From an uncultured Anaeromusa sp. (GTDB lineage: Bacteria; Bacillota; Negativicutes; Anaeromusales; Anaeromusaceae), in NCBI RefSeq assembly GCF_963676855.1, contig NZ_OY781460.1, forward strand, positions 2,023,520 to 2,087,519: a DNA stretch of 64,000 nt, in the 5' to 3' direction. Position 1 is the stretch's first letter. The number at the start of each line of letters is the position of its first letter. The notes beneath the pieces were generated by a model, which worked only from the letters and a program-made list of their open reading frames with translations, searched no databases and was not told where the DNA came from. Shown in pieces: positions 50,003 to 59,774 of the stretch. A program made the position numbers and the translations under genes.

Positions 50003-50362
50003 ATGACAAAAATTACTTTAAAAAACATGATGGTGTATGGATTCCATGGAGTATTTGAATATGAGCGGGAGCAAGGACAGCGGTTTTATCTGGATGTTAC
50101 TATGAATGTGGATGCTCCGGCGGCGGAAAAATCTGATGAAGTGGGGGCTACCGTGGATTATACTTCGGTATATGCGTTAGTACGCCGCGAAGTGGAACAG
50201 AAGCGATTTTTACTGTTAGAGGCGTTAGGATCCCATCTTGCAGAATTGCTATTGAATGAGTGGATCACTATTAATGAAGTGATTGTGGCGATTCGCAAGC
50301 CGTCAGTACCTTTGCCAGGGCAAATCGACTATGTGGAAGTAGAAGTATCAAGAAGGCGGTGA
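50003..50362 (+). CDS. folB: Dihydroneopterin aldolase
   Basis: A 119-residue FolB: MMVYGFHGVFEYEREQGQRF near the N-terminus, DVTMNVDAPAAEKSD, and TVDYTSVYALVRREVE with LLEALGSHLAELLL are typical. It cleaves dihydroneopterin to hydroxymethyldihydropterin. ATG 50003 is taken; a GTG at 49994 overlapping the folP stop is possible and adds three residues. FolK follows four bases later. Confidence 0.9.
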   Translation: MTKITLKNMMVYGFHGVFEYEREQGQRFYLDVTMNVDAPAAEKSDEVGATVDYTSVYALVRREVEQKRFLLLEALGSHLAELLLNEWITINEVIVAIRKPSVPLPGQIDYVEVEVSRRR

Positions 50363-50366
50363 GTTC

Positions 50367-50873
50367 TTGATTCTGTTGTCCATCGGCTCCAATCAGGGAG
50401 ACCGGTTGGCCTTGCTTGCGCAAGCGGCAGGGCTTTTGGCCGAAAAAGGAATAAAAATTCTTGGAGCGTCTGCGGTATATGAGACAGACCCGTTTGGTTT
50501 TCTTGAGCAACCGCCATTTCTAAATGCTGTGTTAGAGGTGGAAACAACAGAAGCACCAGAACAATTACTGGCTTCTTGCTTGGCCGTGGAAACGGCACTT
50601 GGTCGTAAGCGACTGGTGCGGTGGGGACCGCGGACGTTGGATTTAGATATTTTGTATATTTCCGGCGTGCATTGCAGTGATGAGTATTTGAAATTGCCGC
50701 ATCCAGGCCTGTTTCAAAGAGCTTTTGTATTGGTGCCGTTATGGGAACTTTTGAAAGAAAGGCTACCAGAAGATCTTGCGATGGTGCCGGAACGCTTGGC
50801 AGAATTACAGGCGGATGTACAAGGTGTGCGCTGGTATGCACCGTTTCCTTTGCCGCAGACAAGAACGGAATAA
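50367..50873 (+). CDS. folK: Hydroxymethyldihydropterin pyrophosphokinase
   Basis: A 168-residue HPPK: LSIGSNQGDR at the start, VYETDPFG, PPFLNAVLEVET, and the signature RWGPRTLDLDILY with LPHPGLFQRAFVLVPL. It pyrophosphorylates hydroxymethyldihydropterin for FolP. Translation starts at TTG 50367 behind AAGGCGGTGAG. A terminator 50 bases after the stop ends the folP-folB-folK operon. Confidence 0.93.
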   Translation: MILLSIGSNQGDRLALLAQAAGLLAEKGIKILGASAVYETDPFGFLEQPPFLNAVLEVETTEAPEQLLASCLAVETALGRKRLVRWGPRTLDLDILYISGVHCSDEYLKLPHPGLFQRAFVLVPLWELLKERLPEDLAMVPERLAELQADVQGVRWYAPFPLPQTRTE

Positions 50874-50923
50874 AGGCAGATACTATGTAGGTGTGGATGG
50901 CAAGTACTATTTATGTCTTTACG

Positions 50924-50956
50924 AAGAAACCATTCGTTTTGAGTGGTTTCTTTTTT
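50924..50956 (+). terminator. Terminator after folK
   Basis: AAGAAACCATTC (50924-50935) pairs with GAGTGGTTTCTT (50941-50952) with one G-T pair around GTTTT, and a T-run follows. Confidence 0.85.
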
Positions 50957-51039
50957 CATTCCCTTGACCATGTGGGGAAATGCGGCTTATAATAAAGGTC
51001 AATTGAGCGACCCCTTTGGCCGCAGAGGAGGGGATTTAT

Positions 51040-52143
51040 GTGGAAGATGCTTGGTATCTCGCTCTTTTACAAACGGCACCTTCGTGGCGGGAACGTGTAG
51101 TTGTTAAATTGATGGCCCAGAATGGTCGCGCTCGGCAAGCATGGCAAGCAAGCAAGCGCGATTTACTTTTGTCAGGCCTCTTGGCGGCGGAGGATGCGGA
51201 AGCGTTCTGCCGTTTTCGCGAGAAAATAGATGCAGAAACCGTCTTTCAGGGCTGGGAAAAGCAGGGGATTTCTTGCTTGACGTTGGCTTCACCAGCGTAT
51301 CCTGTACTATTGCGGCAAATTCATCATCCGCCTCGAATTCTTTTTATAAAGGGGAGTCTGGCGCAGTTGCCGGAACGGCTTGTGGCGGTAGTTGGAAGTC
51401 GTAAAGCATCGCCTTATGGAAAAAATGTGGCGGAACGGCTGGGCGAGGACTTGGCGGCGGCAGGCATTGCGGTTGTCAGTGGTGCGGCGCGTGGTATTGA
51501 CTCGGCGGTGCATCGGGGCTGTTTACAGCAAAACGGCGTGACAATTGCAGTTTTAGGCTGTGGTATCGATGTAGTGTATCCGCCGGAAAACCGTGAACTT
51601 CTGCAGCAAATTGCCGCGACAGGCGGTTGTGTTATGAGCGAGTACGCTCCAGGAACGCAGCCTAGGCCTCAGTTTTTTCCGGCGCGCAACCGTATTATTG
51701 CCGGATTGGCACAAGCGACCATTGTCGTGGAAGCCAATGAAAAGAGCGGGGCTCTGATTACTGCGGATATGGCGTTAGAAGAAGGGCGGGAGGTTCTGGC
51801 GGTGCCGGGGAGTATTTTTTCACCTGGCAGCAAGGGACCGCATCATTTATTGCAGCAGGGCGCAGCGTTAGTAGAAAACGGCGTCGATGTACTGCAGGCT
51901 TGCGGTTGGGATGACGCAGGCGCTAAGGCTGTCTTGCAGGGAACGCTTTTGGATAATGAAGAGGAAAAAAAGGTTTGGAATTTGCTTTCCTCCGGTAATT
52001 TGCGGCATATTGACGAATTAGCTGCAACAGGCGAGTTGGAGTGGACGCAGTTGCAATATACATTGCTTTGTCTGGAACTAAAAGGACTGGTTCGAAAAGA
52101 AGGCCATCGATATGGTCGAACTGCCAAGGAGGTAATTTGGTGA
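51040..52143 (+). CDS. dprA: DNA-processing protein DprA
   Basis: A 367-residue DprA/Smf. A short N-terminal helical part precedes the Rossmann core with VAVVGSRKASPYG, SGAARGIDSAVHRG, LGCGIDVVYPPEN and FFPARNRIIAGLA; a C-terminal winged-helix-like domain follows. DprA loads RecA onto incoming single strands in transformation; it is also common in bacteria not known to be competent. GTG 51040 is six bases from AGAGGAGGGG; the TTG at 51016 lies before that site. It overlaps topA. Confidence 0.92.
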   Translation: MEDAWYLALLQTAPSWRERVVVKLMAQNGRARQAWQASKRDLLLSGLLAAEDAEAFCRFREKIDAETVFQGWEKQGISCLTLASPAYPVLLRQIHHPPRILFIKGSLAQLPERLVAVVGSRKASPYGKNVAERLGEDLAAAGIAVVSGAARGIDSAVHRGCLQQNGVTIAVLGCGIDVVYPPENRELLQQIAATGGCVMSEYAPGTQPRPQFFPARNRIIAGLAQATIVVEANEKSGALITADMALEEGREVLAVPGSIFSPGSKGPHHLLQQGAALVENGVDVLQACGWDDAGAKAVLQGTLLDNEEEKKVWNLLSSGNLRHIDELAATGELEWTQLQYTLLCLELKGLVRKEGHRYGRTAKEVIW

Positions 52144-54263
52144 AAAAAACGTTGGTGGTAGTGGAATCGCCAGCCAAAGCGAAAACAATTGAAAAATTTT
52201 TGGGCAAAAAATATACAGTAAAGGCTTCTATGGGGCATTTGCGGGATTTGCCCAAAAGTCAATTTGGCATTGATGTGGAACAAGATTTTGAACCAAGATA
52301 CATCAATATACGAGGTAAGGGCGATATTATCAAAGAATTGAAAAATGCCGCCAAGCAAGCGGACGCTATTTATCTCGCCTCTGATATGGATCGGGAAGGA
52401 GAGGCTATTGCCTGGCATCTGGCACAGTTGCTAAAGGTGCCTGTAGACTCTCCTTGCCGCATCGAATTCAACGAAATTACGAAACCTGCGATTCAGCAGG
52501 CCTTAAAAAACCCGCGTTCTATCTTTTTGCCTCGGGTGGACGCGCAGCAAACCCGACGGCTCTTAGACCGCATGGTGGGCTATAAGTTGAGTCCTCTACT
52601 ATGGCGAAAGGTTCGTAAAGGCTTGAGTGCTGGACGGGTTCAGTCTGTGACGGTAAACTTGATTTGCGAACGGGAACGGGAGATTGAACAGTTTGTTTCT
52701 GAAGAGTACTGGACGTTGGCGGCCAAACTGCGTGACAAGCCCCGGGGTGCTTTGTTTGAGGCGCAGGTAGTCGCCAAAGAAGAAAAAAAACTTGCTATTG
52801 TTAATGAAGAGGAAGCCATGGCGGCGACCAAGGAGCTGGAAGAGGCGGTTTATACTGTGGCCGCCAAAAAAGAAAAGGAACGCCGGCGCAATCCTGCGGC
52901 TCCTTTTACAACCAGCAGTTTGCAGCAAGAGGCTGCTCGTAAGTTGGGCTTTACGACACGCAAAACCATGTCGGTGGCTCAGCAGTTGTATGAAGGCTTG
53001 CCTGTAGGCGGCAAAGGGCCTGTAGGTCTGATTACGTATATGCGTACGGATTCGACGCGTATTGCCGAATCGGCCCAAGAGGAGGCCAGAACGGTAATTG
53101 CCTCCCGCTATGGTGACGTGTATTTGCCGTCTAAAGCCCCTGTTTACAGTACGAAAAAAATGGCCCAAGATGCGCATGAAGCCATTCGCCCAACCCATGT
53201 GGAACTGACTCCGTTAGAGGTGGAGCCGTATCTTAGTAAGGAACAGTGGCGTTTGTATAAGTTGATTTGGGAACGCTTTGTCGCCAGCCAGATGAACGCC
53301 GCTCTCTATGAAACGGTTAGTGTGGATTTGACGGCTGGGGCGTATCGTTTGCGCGCCAACGGTTCTATTCTGAAATTTGCCGGGTTTATGATTCTCTATA
53401 CAGAGGGCATGGACGAAGGCAAAGAAGAAAAAGATGTACGTCTTCCCGTGCTGGAGCCGGGACAAGAAGTGAAGCTTCATAAAATGCAGCCCAAACAGCA
53501 TTTTACGGAACCGCCGCCGCGCTATACGGAAGCTACATTGGTTAAAACTTTGGAAGAAAAAGGTATTGGGCGACCGAGTACGTATGCGCCGATTATTGAC
53601 ACGATTCTGCAACGTGGCTATGTCTCCAAAACAGAAAAGAAGTTTTATCCTACAGAGCTGGGAAATTTAGTACTGGATTTACTGAAGGAATACTTTAAAG
53701 ACATCGTTGACGTAACGTTCACGGCATCTTTGGAGGGGCAACTGGATTCTATTGCTGAGGGACGGGAGACTCGCTTGGCGGTACTGCGTGATTTTTACGA
53801 TACCTTTGCGGTCCATTTGGCGAAGGCGGAAGAAGAAATCGGTCAAGTGGAACTTCCTGTAGAGGTATCGGACGAAATTTGCGAGCGTTGCGGACGTAAC
53901 ATGGTGGTAAAACAGGGACGGTATGGAAAATTTCTTGCTTGTCCCGGCTTTCCGGAATGTCGCAATGCCAAACCGATCATTAAGGATACAGGAATTGCCT
54001 GCCCTAAGTGTCAGGCGAAAATTATCGAGCGTCGCACGAAACGCGGTAAAGTATTTTATGGCTGCCAAGGGTATCCAGAGTGCGACTTTGTTAGCTGGGA
54101 CGCTCCTTTGGCTGAAAATTGTCAAGTTTGCGGCCATTTTATGGTCCGGCATGCTTTTCGTAACGGGAAAAGCAGCGTTCGCTGTGGCGACGAAAATTGC
54201 AGTAGCCGTGCAGCAGAGAAGACGTCGGGAAAAGAGAATGCCTCGAAGGAGAAACAGGAATGA
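52140..54263 (+). CDS. topA: DNA topoisomerase I
   Basis: A 707-residue type IA topoisomerase. The Toprim domain opens with [17 protein letters not shown] and has [14 protein letters not shown]; the active-site Tyr is in [12 protein letters not shown] near residue 301. Three zinc-ribbon-like C-terminal repeats follow ([24 protein letters not shown] with CGDENC). It relaxes negative supercoils. GTG 52140 is seven bases after AAGGAGG and overlaps the dprA stop. The dprA-topA-trmFO order is standard in Firmicutes. Confidence 0.96.
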   Translation: MKKTLVVVESPAKAKTIEKFLGKKYTVKASMGHLRDLPKSQFGIDVEQDFEPRYINIRGKGDIIKELKNAAKQADAIYLASDMDREGEAIAWHLAQLLKVPVDSPCRIEFNEITKPAIQQALKNPRSIFLPRVDAQQTRRLLDRMVGYKLSPLLWRKVRKGLSAGRVQSVTVNLICEREREIEQFVSEEYWTLAAKLRDKPRGALFEAQVVAKEEKKLAIVNEEEAMAATKELEEAVYTVAAKKEKERRRNPAAPFTTSSLQQEAARKLGFTTRKTMSVAQQLYEGLPVGGKGPVGLITYMRTDSTRIAESAQEEARTVIASRYGDVYLPSKAPVYSTKKMAQDAHEAIRPTHVELTPLEVEPYLSKEQWRLYKLIWERFVASQMNAALYETVSVDLTAGAYRLRANGSILKFAGFMILYTEGMDEGKEEKDVRLPVLEPGQEVKLHKMQPKQHFTEPPPRYTEATLVKTLEEKGIGRPSTYAPIIDTILQRGYVSKTEKKFYPTELGNLVLDLLKEYFKDIVDVTFTASLEGQLDSIAEGRETRLAVLRDFYDTFAVHLAKAEEEIGQVELPVEVSDEICERCGRNMVVKQGRYGKFLACPGFPECRNAKPIIKDTGIACPKCQAKIIERRTKRGKVFYGCQGYPECDFVSWDAPLAENCQVCGHFMVRHAFRNGKSSVRCGDENCSSRAAEKTSGKENASKEKQE

Positions 54264-55582
54264 AAGAAGTTGTAGTAATTGGCGCCGGTCTGGCTGGAAG
54301 CGAGGCTGCTTGGCAAATTGCGCAGGCAGGTGTTCGTGTTCGGCTGTATGAAATGAGACCATCCGTGCCAAGTCCGGCTCACAGCACTCCTTGGTTTGCG
54401 GAGCTTGTGTGCAGCAACTCTTTGCGGGCGGCGGCTGTGGAAAACGCCGTGGGACTGCTAAAGGAGGAAATGCGCCAACTGAACTCCTTGATTTTACAGC
54501 AGGCCGATGCCTGGCGCTTGCCTGCAGGTGGAGCATTGGCTGTAGATCGAGAAGGTTTCAGCCGCAGCATTACCGAAATGATTCGACAGCATCCATTGAT
54601 TACAGTTGTCGAAGAAGAAGTTAAGACCTTGCCTACTGCGGCAGAGGTGGCGATAATTGCTTCAGGCCCATTGACGGCGCCGGCGTTGTCCGAAGAGATT
54701 CAGCGTTTTGCTGGCAGTGAGTCGTTGTATTTTTACGATGCCGCAGCGCCGATTGTACAGGCGGATTCCTTGGACATGGAAAAAATTTATCGAGCATCAC
54801 GCTATGATAAAGGCGATGCGGATTACTTAAACTGCCCTATGGAAAAGGATGAATATGAGGAGTTTTGGCAGGCGCTGACTCAAGCGGAAACAGCTCCTGT
54901 GCGTGAGTTTGAGAAAGCTATCTTTTTTGAAGGTTGTATGCCTGTAGAAGCCATGGCAGCCCGAGGGATAGATACACTGCGTTTCGGACCTCTCAAACCG
55001 GTTGGTCTGCCACGTCCTGATACAGGTCGCATTCCTTATGCGGTGGTGCAGTTGCGACAGGACAATGTTGCAGGAACTCTTTACAACCTGGTCGGTTTTC
55101 AAACGCACTTGCGCTGGCCGGAGCAAGAACGGGTCTTTCGGATGATTTCTGGCCTAGAGCAAGCTCAATTTGTGCGTTTTGGAGTTATGCACCGCAATAC
55201 TTTCATTAACTCACCCAAGGTTCTTTTGCCAACGTTGCAGGCTAAAGAACGTCCTAACTGGTTGTTTGCCGGCCAACTGACCGGTGTGGAAGGGTATGTG
55301 GAATCAGCCGCCGCCGGACTTGTGGCGGGGCTTAATGCAGCACGCCTTGTTAAAGGACAAGAACCGCTGCAATTCCCCAGAGAATCAGCGCACGGCGCTT
55401 TATGCCATTATATTACTCATGCGGAAGGTAAGCATTTTCAGCCGATGAATATCAATTTTGGTTTATTACCGCCGTTGGAAGAAAGAATCAGAGATAAAAA
55501 AATCAAAAACCAGCAAATTGCGCAACGTGCTTTAATTTGCATTAAAAAATTAAAAGAAAAATATGACAATATTCTTGCGTGA
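54260..55582 (+). CDS. trmFO: tRNA m5U54 methyltransferase, folate- and FAD-dependent
   Basis: A 440-residue TrmFO (formerly Gid). [16 protein letters not shown] is the FAD-binding motif; [25 protein letters not shown], and the late [10 protein letters not shown] are family-typical. It uses methylenetetrahydrofolate to methylate U54 of tRNA. It overlaps topA by four bases. In Bacillus codV-clpQ-clpY come next; here the following 249 bases are non-coding and codY follows. Confidence 0.95.
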   Translation: MKEVVVIGAGLAGSEAAWQIAQAGVRVRLYEMRPSVPSPAHSTPWFAELVCSNSLRAAAVENAVGLLKEEMRQLNSLILQQADAWRLPAGGALAVDREGFSRSITEMIRQHPLITVVEEEVKTLPTAAEVAIIASGPLTAPALSEEIQRFAGSESLYFYDAAAPIVQADSLDMEKIYRASRYDKGDADYLNCPMEKDEYEEFWQALTQAETAPVREFEKAIFFEGCMPVEAMAARGIDTLRFGPLKPVGLPRPDTGRIPYAVVQLRQDNVAGTLYNLVGFQTHLRWPEQERVFRMISGLEQAQFVRFGVMHRNTFINSPKVLLPTLQAKERPNWLFAGQLTGVEGYVESAAAGLVAGLNAARLVKGQEPLQFPRESAHGALCHYITHAEGKHFQPMNINFGLLPPLEERIRDKKIKNQQIAQRALICIKKLKEKYDNILA

Positions 55583-55831
55583 AACGTCTAGCTGTGCTAG
55601 TATGAATTAACGTTAGATATCTGTAACATAGACCATACTGGCAGGCTGCTGCAAAGAACAGTTTGTTGCAGTGTCAGTTGTGTTGCGATAGAGCTTTTGT
55701 AATTTTACTGAATTTTTTCCAGAGGCCCTTTGGGCGAAGGAAAGAAGCACTTGCGTGAAGAATAAAAGTAAATGGAAAAGCGAAAACGGTAAAAATGTAT
55801 TATGTATAAATGGAAGGGAAGGGATTGACTC

Positions 55832-56608
55832 ATGGGATCCTTGCTGGAACGGACTCGTAAAATTAATAAACTACTGCAAAAATCGGAAAAAGTGGATTAC
55901 TTTGATATGTCTCAGGTTCTAACATCGGTATTAAAAGCAAATGTCTATATTGTCAGCCGTGAAGGTGGCGTATTGGGCTATGCACTGATGGATGATTTTG
56001 AATGTGAAGTGATGAGGGACAAGGTTCTTTCGCAACGGCAGTTTCCAGAAGCGTATGTGGAGTGGTTGTTGCGGGTAAACGAAACTTCGCCGAATTTGAG
56101 CTTAGAAAAAGGCTTGTGCTCCTTTAATCAAGCAACCGAATGTATGTTTTCTGGGAAATATACCACAGTCATCCCTATTTATGGCGTGGGTGAACGGATC
56201 GGTACTTTAATTGTCGCTAAATTTGAAGCGACCTTTGAAGACGACGATTTGGTGCTTGGAGAATACGGTTCAACAGTTGTCGGCATGGAAATGCTGCGGG
56301 ATCGTAGTGAAAAAATTGAAGATGAGGCTCGGAAGAAAGCGACAGTGCAGGTAGCGCTGGGAACTCTTTCCTATTCGGAACTGGAAGCGGTTATGCATAT
56401 CCTTAACGAACTTGAAGGAAATGAAGGCTTGCTGGTTGCCAGTAAAATTGCTGATCGTGTCGGCATTACCCGCTCGGTTATTGTCAATGCTTTACGCAAA
56501 TTTGAAAGTGCCGGCGTCATTGAGTCTAAGTCACTAGGCATGAAAGGCACTTATATCAAAGTGTTGAATGATCTTTTGATTGACGAATTGAAGAAACTGA
56601 AAAAGTAA
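55832..56608 (+). CDS. codY: GTP- and branched-chain amino acid-sensing repressor CodY
   Basis: A 258-residue CodY. The N-terminal GAF domain (residues ~1-155) includes the effector loop around FNQATECMFSGKYTTVIPIYGVGERIG (quoted region ~105-131, shortened in meaning here to the Cys/Arg loop). The winged helix has LVASKIADRVGITRSV with VNALRKFESAGV. It represses adaptive genes when GTP and Ile/Val/Leu are plentiful. ATG 55832 follows AAGGGAAGGGA. The 55583-55831 gap before it holds no gene and no clear terminator. Confidence 0.95.
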   Translation: MGSLLERTRKINKLLQKSEKVDYFDMSQVLTSVLKANVYIVSREGGVLGYALMDDFECEVMRDKVLSQRQFPEAYVEWLLRVNETSPNLSLEKGLCSFNQATECMFSGKYTTVIPIYGVGERIGTLIVAKFEATFEDDDLVLGEYGSTVVGMEMLRDRSEKIEDEARKKATVQVALGTLSYSELEAVMHILNELEGNEGLLVASKIADRVGITRSVIVNALRKFESAGVIESKSLGMKGTYIKVLNDLLIDELKKLKK

Positions 56609-56650
56609 AATGACTTTACGGCGGTGCAGGGACAGCCTGGCGGCGCTGCA

Positions 56651-56682
56651 GCCTCCCTCTCCTTCGAGGGAGGCTTTTATTT
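56651..56682 (+). terminator. Terminator after codY
   Basis: GCCTCCCTC (56651-56659) and GAGGGAGGC (56666-56674) pair perfectly, followed by TTTTATTT. The remaining 210 bases before flgB hold no gene; I see no convincing promoter. Confidence 0.88.
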
Positions 56683-56892
56683 GTGAAAACGATACAGTGG
56701 ACCTGGTTTATCCACCTTTGGGATAGGACTTATGATGCAAAAAAGGAAAAATTTGTCCATGTTTGTAGTAATAGCAAGGGTTTTTTGAAATTGTGTCGAA
56801 CTGGAAAAAGGTATTATCTGCGATGGACCAAGTAATTAAGAATTCAAAATTTGAGAACCGCAGAGCGGTAGTTCGGCAAGGAGGATGTCTAC

Positions 56893-57306
56893 GTGTTGGA
56901 GGCTATTATTTCGCCCCGACGGGTGGCGGTTATGGAAGGGGCCTTACAAGCGGCCAGCATGCGGCAACGCGTGATCAGCAATAATGTGGCTAATGTAAAT
57001 ACGCCTGGCTTTAAAAAAAGCGATGTGGTGTTTGAATCGTTGTTGAGAGATCAGCTTGGCGATGGCAAGCATTTGCAAATGGCGCGCACTAACGAAAAAC
57101 ATTATCCGCAAGCAGCCGGTGCAGTTCCTAAGGCACAGGTGCAAATTCAAAAGGATACGTCTATTCGTTTGGATGGCAATAATGTGGATATTGATGCAGA
57201 AATGGCCGGGATGGCTAAAAACAGTATTTACTATCAAGCAGTAGCCCAGGATATCGGACGCTATTTTACTTCACTTAAAAATGCGATTAAGGGAGGAGCA
57301 AGCTAA
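56893..57306 (+). CDS. flgB: Flagellar basal-body rod protein FlgB
   Basis: A 137-residue proximal rod protein. SMRQRVISNNVANVNTPGFKK is the conserved N-terminal rod motif (given near residues 19-39, shortened: NNVANVNTPGFKK), and the C-terminal helix runs through NSIYYQAVAQDI. GTG 56893 is eight bases after AAGGAGG. It opens a flagellar operon whose gene order matches Bacillus fla/che. Confidence 0.93.
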   Translation: MLEAIISPRRVAVMEGALQAASMRQRVISNNVANVNTPGFKKSDVVFESLLRDQLGDGKHLQMARTNEKHYPQAAGAVPKAQVQIQKDTSIRLDGNNVDIDAEMAGMAKNSIYYQAVAQDIGRYFTSLKNAIKGGAS

Positions 57307-57309
57307 GTT

Positions 57310-57747
57310 ATGAGTTTGTTTTCAGCGATTGATGCGGCTGGGTCCGGTCTTACGGCAGAACGACTACGGATGGATGTAATCTCTAACAACTTGGCTAATG
57401 TCAATTCCACCCGTACGGTTGCAGGCGGACCTTATCGCCGGCAAGTGGTTGTTTTTGCACCAAGGGAAGGCGAACAATCTTTTGGCAAGGTGTTGCAGAA
57501 GGAAATGGGGAGTAATGCGGAAGGCGTGCGTGCTGTTGGCATTACAGAAGACGCTACTCCGTTTCGGACTGTCTATGAACCACAGCATCCAGATGCGGAT
57601 GCCAATGGCTACGTCCGTTTGCCTAATGTGAATGTTGTAGCGGAAATGGTGGATATGATTACGGCTAGCCGAGCGTATGAGGCAAATGTGACTTCGATTA
57701 ATACCGCGAAAACTATGATGGCTAAGGCGTTGGAAATCGGTAAATAA
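57310..57747 (+). CDS. flgC: Flagellar basal-body rod protein FlgC
   Basis: A 145-residue rod protein. LTAERLRMDVISNNLANVNS at the N-terminus and VNVVAEMVDMITASRAYEAN at the C-terminus are the paired helices of rod proteins. It follows flgB by three bases, behind GGGAGGAGC. Confidence 0.95.
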   Translation: MSLFSAIDAAGSGLTAERLRMDVISNNLANVNSTRTVAGGPYRRQVVVFAPREGEQSFGKVLQKEMGSNAEGVRAVGITEDATPFRTVYEPQHPDADANGYVRLPNVNVVAEMVDMITASRAYEANVTSINTAKTMMAKALEIGK

Positions 57748-57781
57748 ACGGTTTTTATACATAGAAGTTAGGGTGTGCAGC

Positions 57782-57804
57782 TAACCATTCCTAATGAATG
57801 GTTA
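57782..57804 (+). other. Hairpin between flgC and fliE
   Basis: TAACCATTC and GAATGGTTA form a perfect 9-base stem around CTAAT, without a T-run, inside the only sizeable gap (97 bases) of the early flagellar operon. It may adjust mRNA stability or be an operator. Confidence 0.4.
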
Positions 57805-57844
57805 ATGTATTGAGGTTTTGCTTATTAGGAAAAGAGGTGCGATG

Positions 57845-58147
57845 ATGAGAATTGAACCAATTTCGATGATAAAGGCGCCACTGGCATTGACGGAAGCGGC
57901 GAAACCGCCGGCCGTTGCTAATGAAGGGGAGTCTTTTCAACAGTTTTTCACCAATGCATTGGGGGAAGTAAATAAACTGCAGCTCAATTCGCAAAATCTG
58001 TCGGTAAAGATGGCTGCTGGGGAGATTCAAGATCTTTCTGAAGTTACGATTGCCGCAGAAAAAGCCAATGTGGCTCTGCAATTGACTATGCAGATTCGGA
58101 ACAAGGCTCTTGACGCGTATCAAGAAGTCATGCGCATGACGGTATAA
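57845..58147 (+). CDS. fliE: Flagellar hook-basal body protein FliE
   Basis: A 100-residue FliE, which joins the MS ring to the rod. SFQQFFTNALGEVNKLQ and the C-terminal VTIAAEKANVALQLTMQIRN are typical. Tandem ATGs stand at 57842 and 57845; the second has better spacing from GAGGTG. Confidence 0.92.
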   Translation: MRIEPISMIKAPLALTEAAKPPAVANEGESFQQFFTNALGEVNKLQLNSQNLSVKMAAGEIQDLSEVTIAAEKANVALQLTMQIRNKALDAYQEVMRMTV

Positions 58148-58205
58148 AATAGTCGCAGCAGAATGAAAAACATTCCAACGTGGAGATTATGAGAGGATGG
58201 AATTC

Positions 58206-59750
58206 ATGGCAGACTGGAAGGAACAGGTGCTGCGGTTTTGGCAAAATATGGAGCGGAGACAACGGCTGATTCTTATTGGTGTGGGTATTTTGACGGTTGT
58301 TGCCGTACTCGGAGTCAGCTATTGGGTTGGGAGCCGTCCAGATTTGGTGCCTCTTTATACTGGTTTGGAAGCTAAGGATGCCGGCGCCATTCGGGAAAAA
58401 TTAAAAGAATTAAAAATTCCTCATGAAGTAGGCGGCGATGGTACGGTCATTTTGGTTTCCTCCAAAGACGTATACCGTGTTCGCTTGGATTTGGCAAGCC
58501 AAGGGCTTCCAAGGGGGAATAAAGGTTTTGAAATTTTCGACCAAAGTAAATTTGGGACTACGGAATTTCAAAACAAGGTAAATTTATTGCAGGCATTACA
58601 AGGCGAATTGACGCGGACCATTGAGCAAATGGCGGAAGTCGAAAAAGCCAGAGTTCACATTGTGATGCCGGAAGACAGTTTGTATAAGAAAAATGAGAAG
58701 CCCGCGACGGCCTCCATTATGTTGAAACTCAAGCCCCAAACTGAATTATCCAAAGAGCAAATTAAAGGCATTGTCAATTTGGTGGCGCACAGCATTCAAG
58801 GCTTAAAGCCGGAAAATGTGACCGTTGTGGATTCTATGGCTCGCGTGCTGAATGAACCTCCGGAACAGCCAGGAGGCATTGGCGCTGGTTCGCTGACTCA
58901 AGTGGAACTGACTAAGAAAATGCAGGAAGAAATGCAAAAGAACCTGCAAAGTCTTTTGGATCAAGTTCTTGGGCCAGGCAAGGCGGCTGCGCGTGTCAAT
59001 ATGGAATTGACTTTTGACCAAAGAACGGTGGACAAGCAAACCTTTGAACCGGTTGTAGATGACAAAGGTATTGTGCGAAGCTCTCAAGATGTAAGCGAAA
59101 ATTATAAAGGCACCGCTACAACGCCTGGCGGTCCGGCGGGGACCCCCAGCAACATTCCGGGTTATGTAACAACAAATCCCAACTCACAGTCTAACTATGA
59201 AAAGAAAGAGGCTGTGCGGAACTATGAAATAAATGAAACTAAGGAAAAAGTGGTAGCGGCTCCAGGGTCAATCCGGCGATTGGCAGTAGCGGTACTTGTA
59301 GACGATTCAGTTACGCCGTTACAGCAGGACAGTTTATCAAGAACCGTTTCTTCGGCAGTAGGGATTAACCCGGCTCGTGGAGACGTCTTATCTGTGGAAC
59401 GCTTGCCGTTTAGTACGGAATTGGCGGACAAACAGAAACAAGAAGAGGAAGATTTCAAACGGCAGCAGGCGCAGGCGATGTGGATGAAGATTGGACTAGT
59501 ACTGCTGTTGGCAGGAACGTTGTTTGCAATTATTCGTCTGTATTTGAAACGGAAACAACGTGAACGCGAAATGGAAGAAATGCAGCAGATGCTGGCAATG
59601 GATGAGAGCGCTGATATGGCGGGAACCGAAAACGAGTTGTCGCCGGAAGAACGGCGGCGTCAAGAGCAGCGTCAGGCGATCGAACAGATGGCAAAATCGC
59701 GCCCGGAAGATATCGCACAAATGCTCAAAGCATGGTTGACAGACGAGTAA
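58206..59750 (+). CDS. fliF: Flagellar MS-ring protein FliF
   Basis: A 514-residue FliF. A first membrane helix lies near residues 19-40, followed by the ring-building motifs (YTGLEAKDAGAI, QGLPRGNKGFEIFD, RVHIVMPEDSLY) and a variable loop rich in Gly, Pro and Asn (~300-330). A second membrane helix near 420-440 leads to a charged cytoplasmic tail that binds FliG. ATG 58206 is nine bases after GAGAGG; ATG 58197 abuts it. Confidence 0.94.
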   Translation: MADWKEQVLRFWQNMERRQRLILIGVGILTVVAVLGVSYWVGSRPDLVPLYTGLEAKDAGAIREKLKELKIPHEVGGDGTVILVSSKDVYRVRLDLASQGLPRGNKGFEIFDQSKFGTTEFQNKVNLLQALQGELTRTIEQMAEVEKARVHIVMPEDSLYKKNEKPATASIMLKLKPQTELSKEQIKGIVNLVAHSIQGLKPENVTVVDSMARVLNEPPEQPGGIGAGSLTQVELTKKMQEEMQKNLQSLLDQVLGPGKAAARVNMELTFDQRTVDKQTFEPVVDDKGIVRSSQDVSENYKGTATTPGGPAGTPSNIPGYVTTNPNSQSNYEKKEAVRNYEINETKEKVVAAPGSIRRLAVAVLVDDSVTPLQQDSLSRTVSSAVGINPARGDVLSVERLPFSTELADKQKQEEEDFKRQQAQAMWMKIGLVLLLAGTLFAIIRLYLKRKQREREMEEMQQMLAMDESADMAGTENELSPEERRRQEQRQAIEQMAKSRPEDIAQMLKAWLTDE

Positions 59751-59774
59751 AAGGTCGCCGGGAGGGAATAATAA

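Noticed and set aside
55699-55717. Possible CodY box in the codY leader
   Set aside because: The best alignment to AATTTTCWGAAAATT has four mismatches in an A+T-rich stretch; too weak to list.
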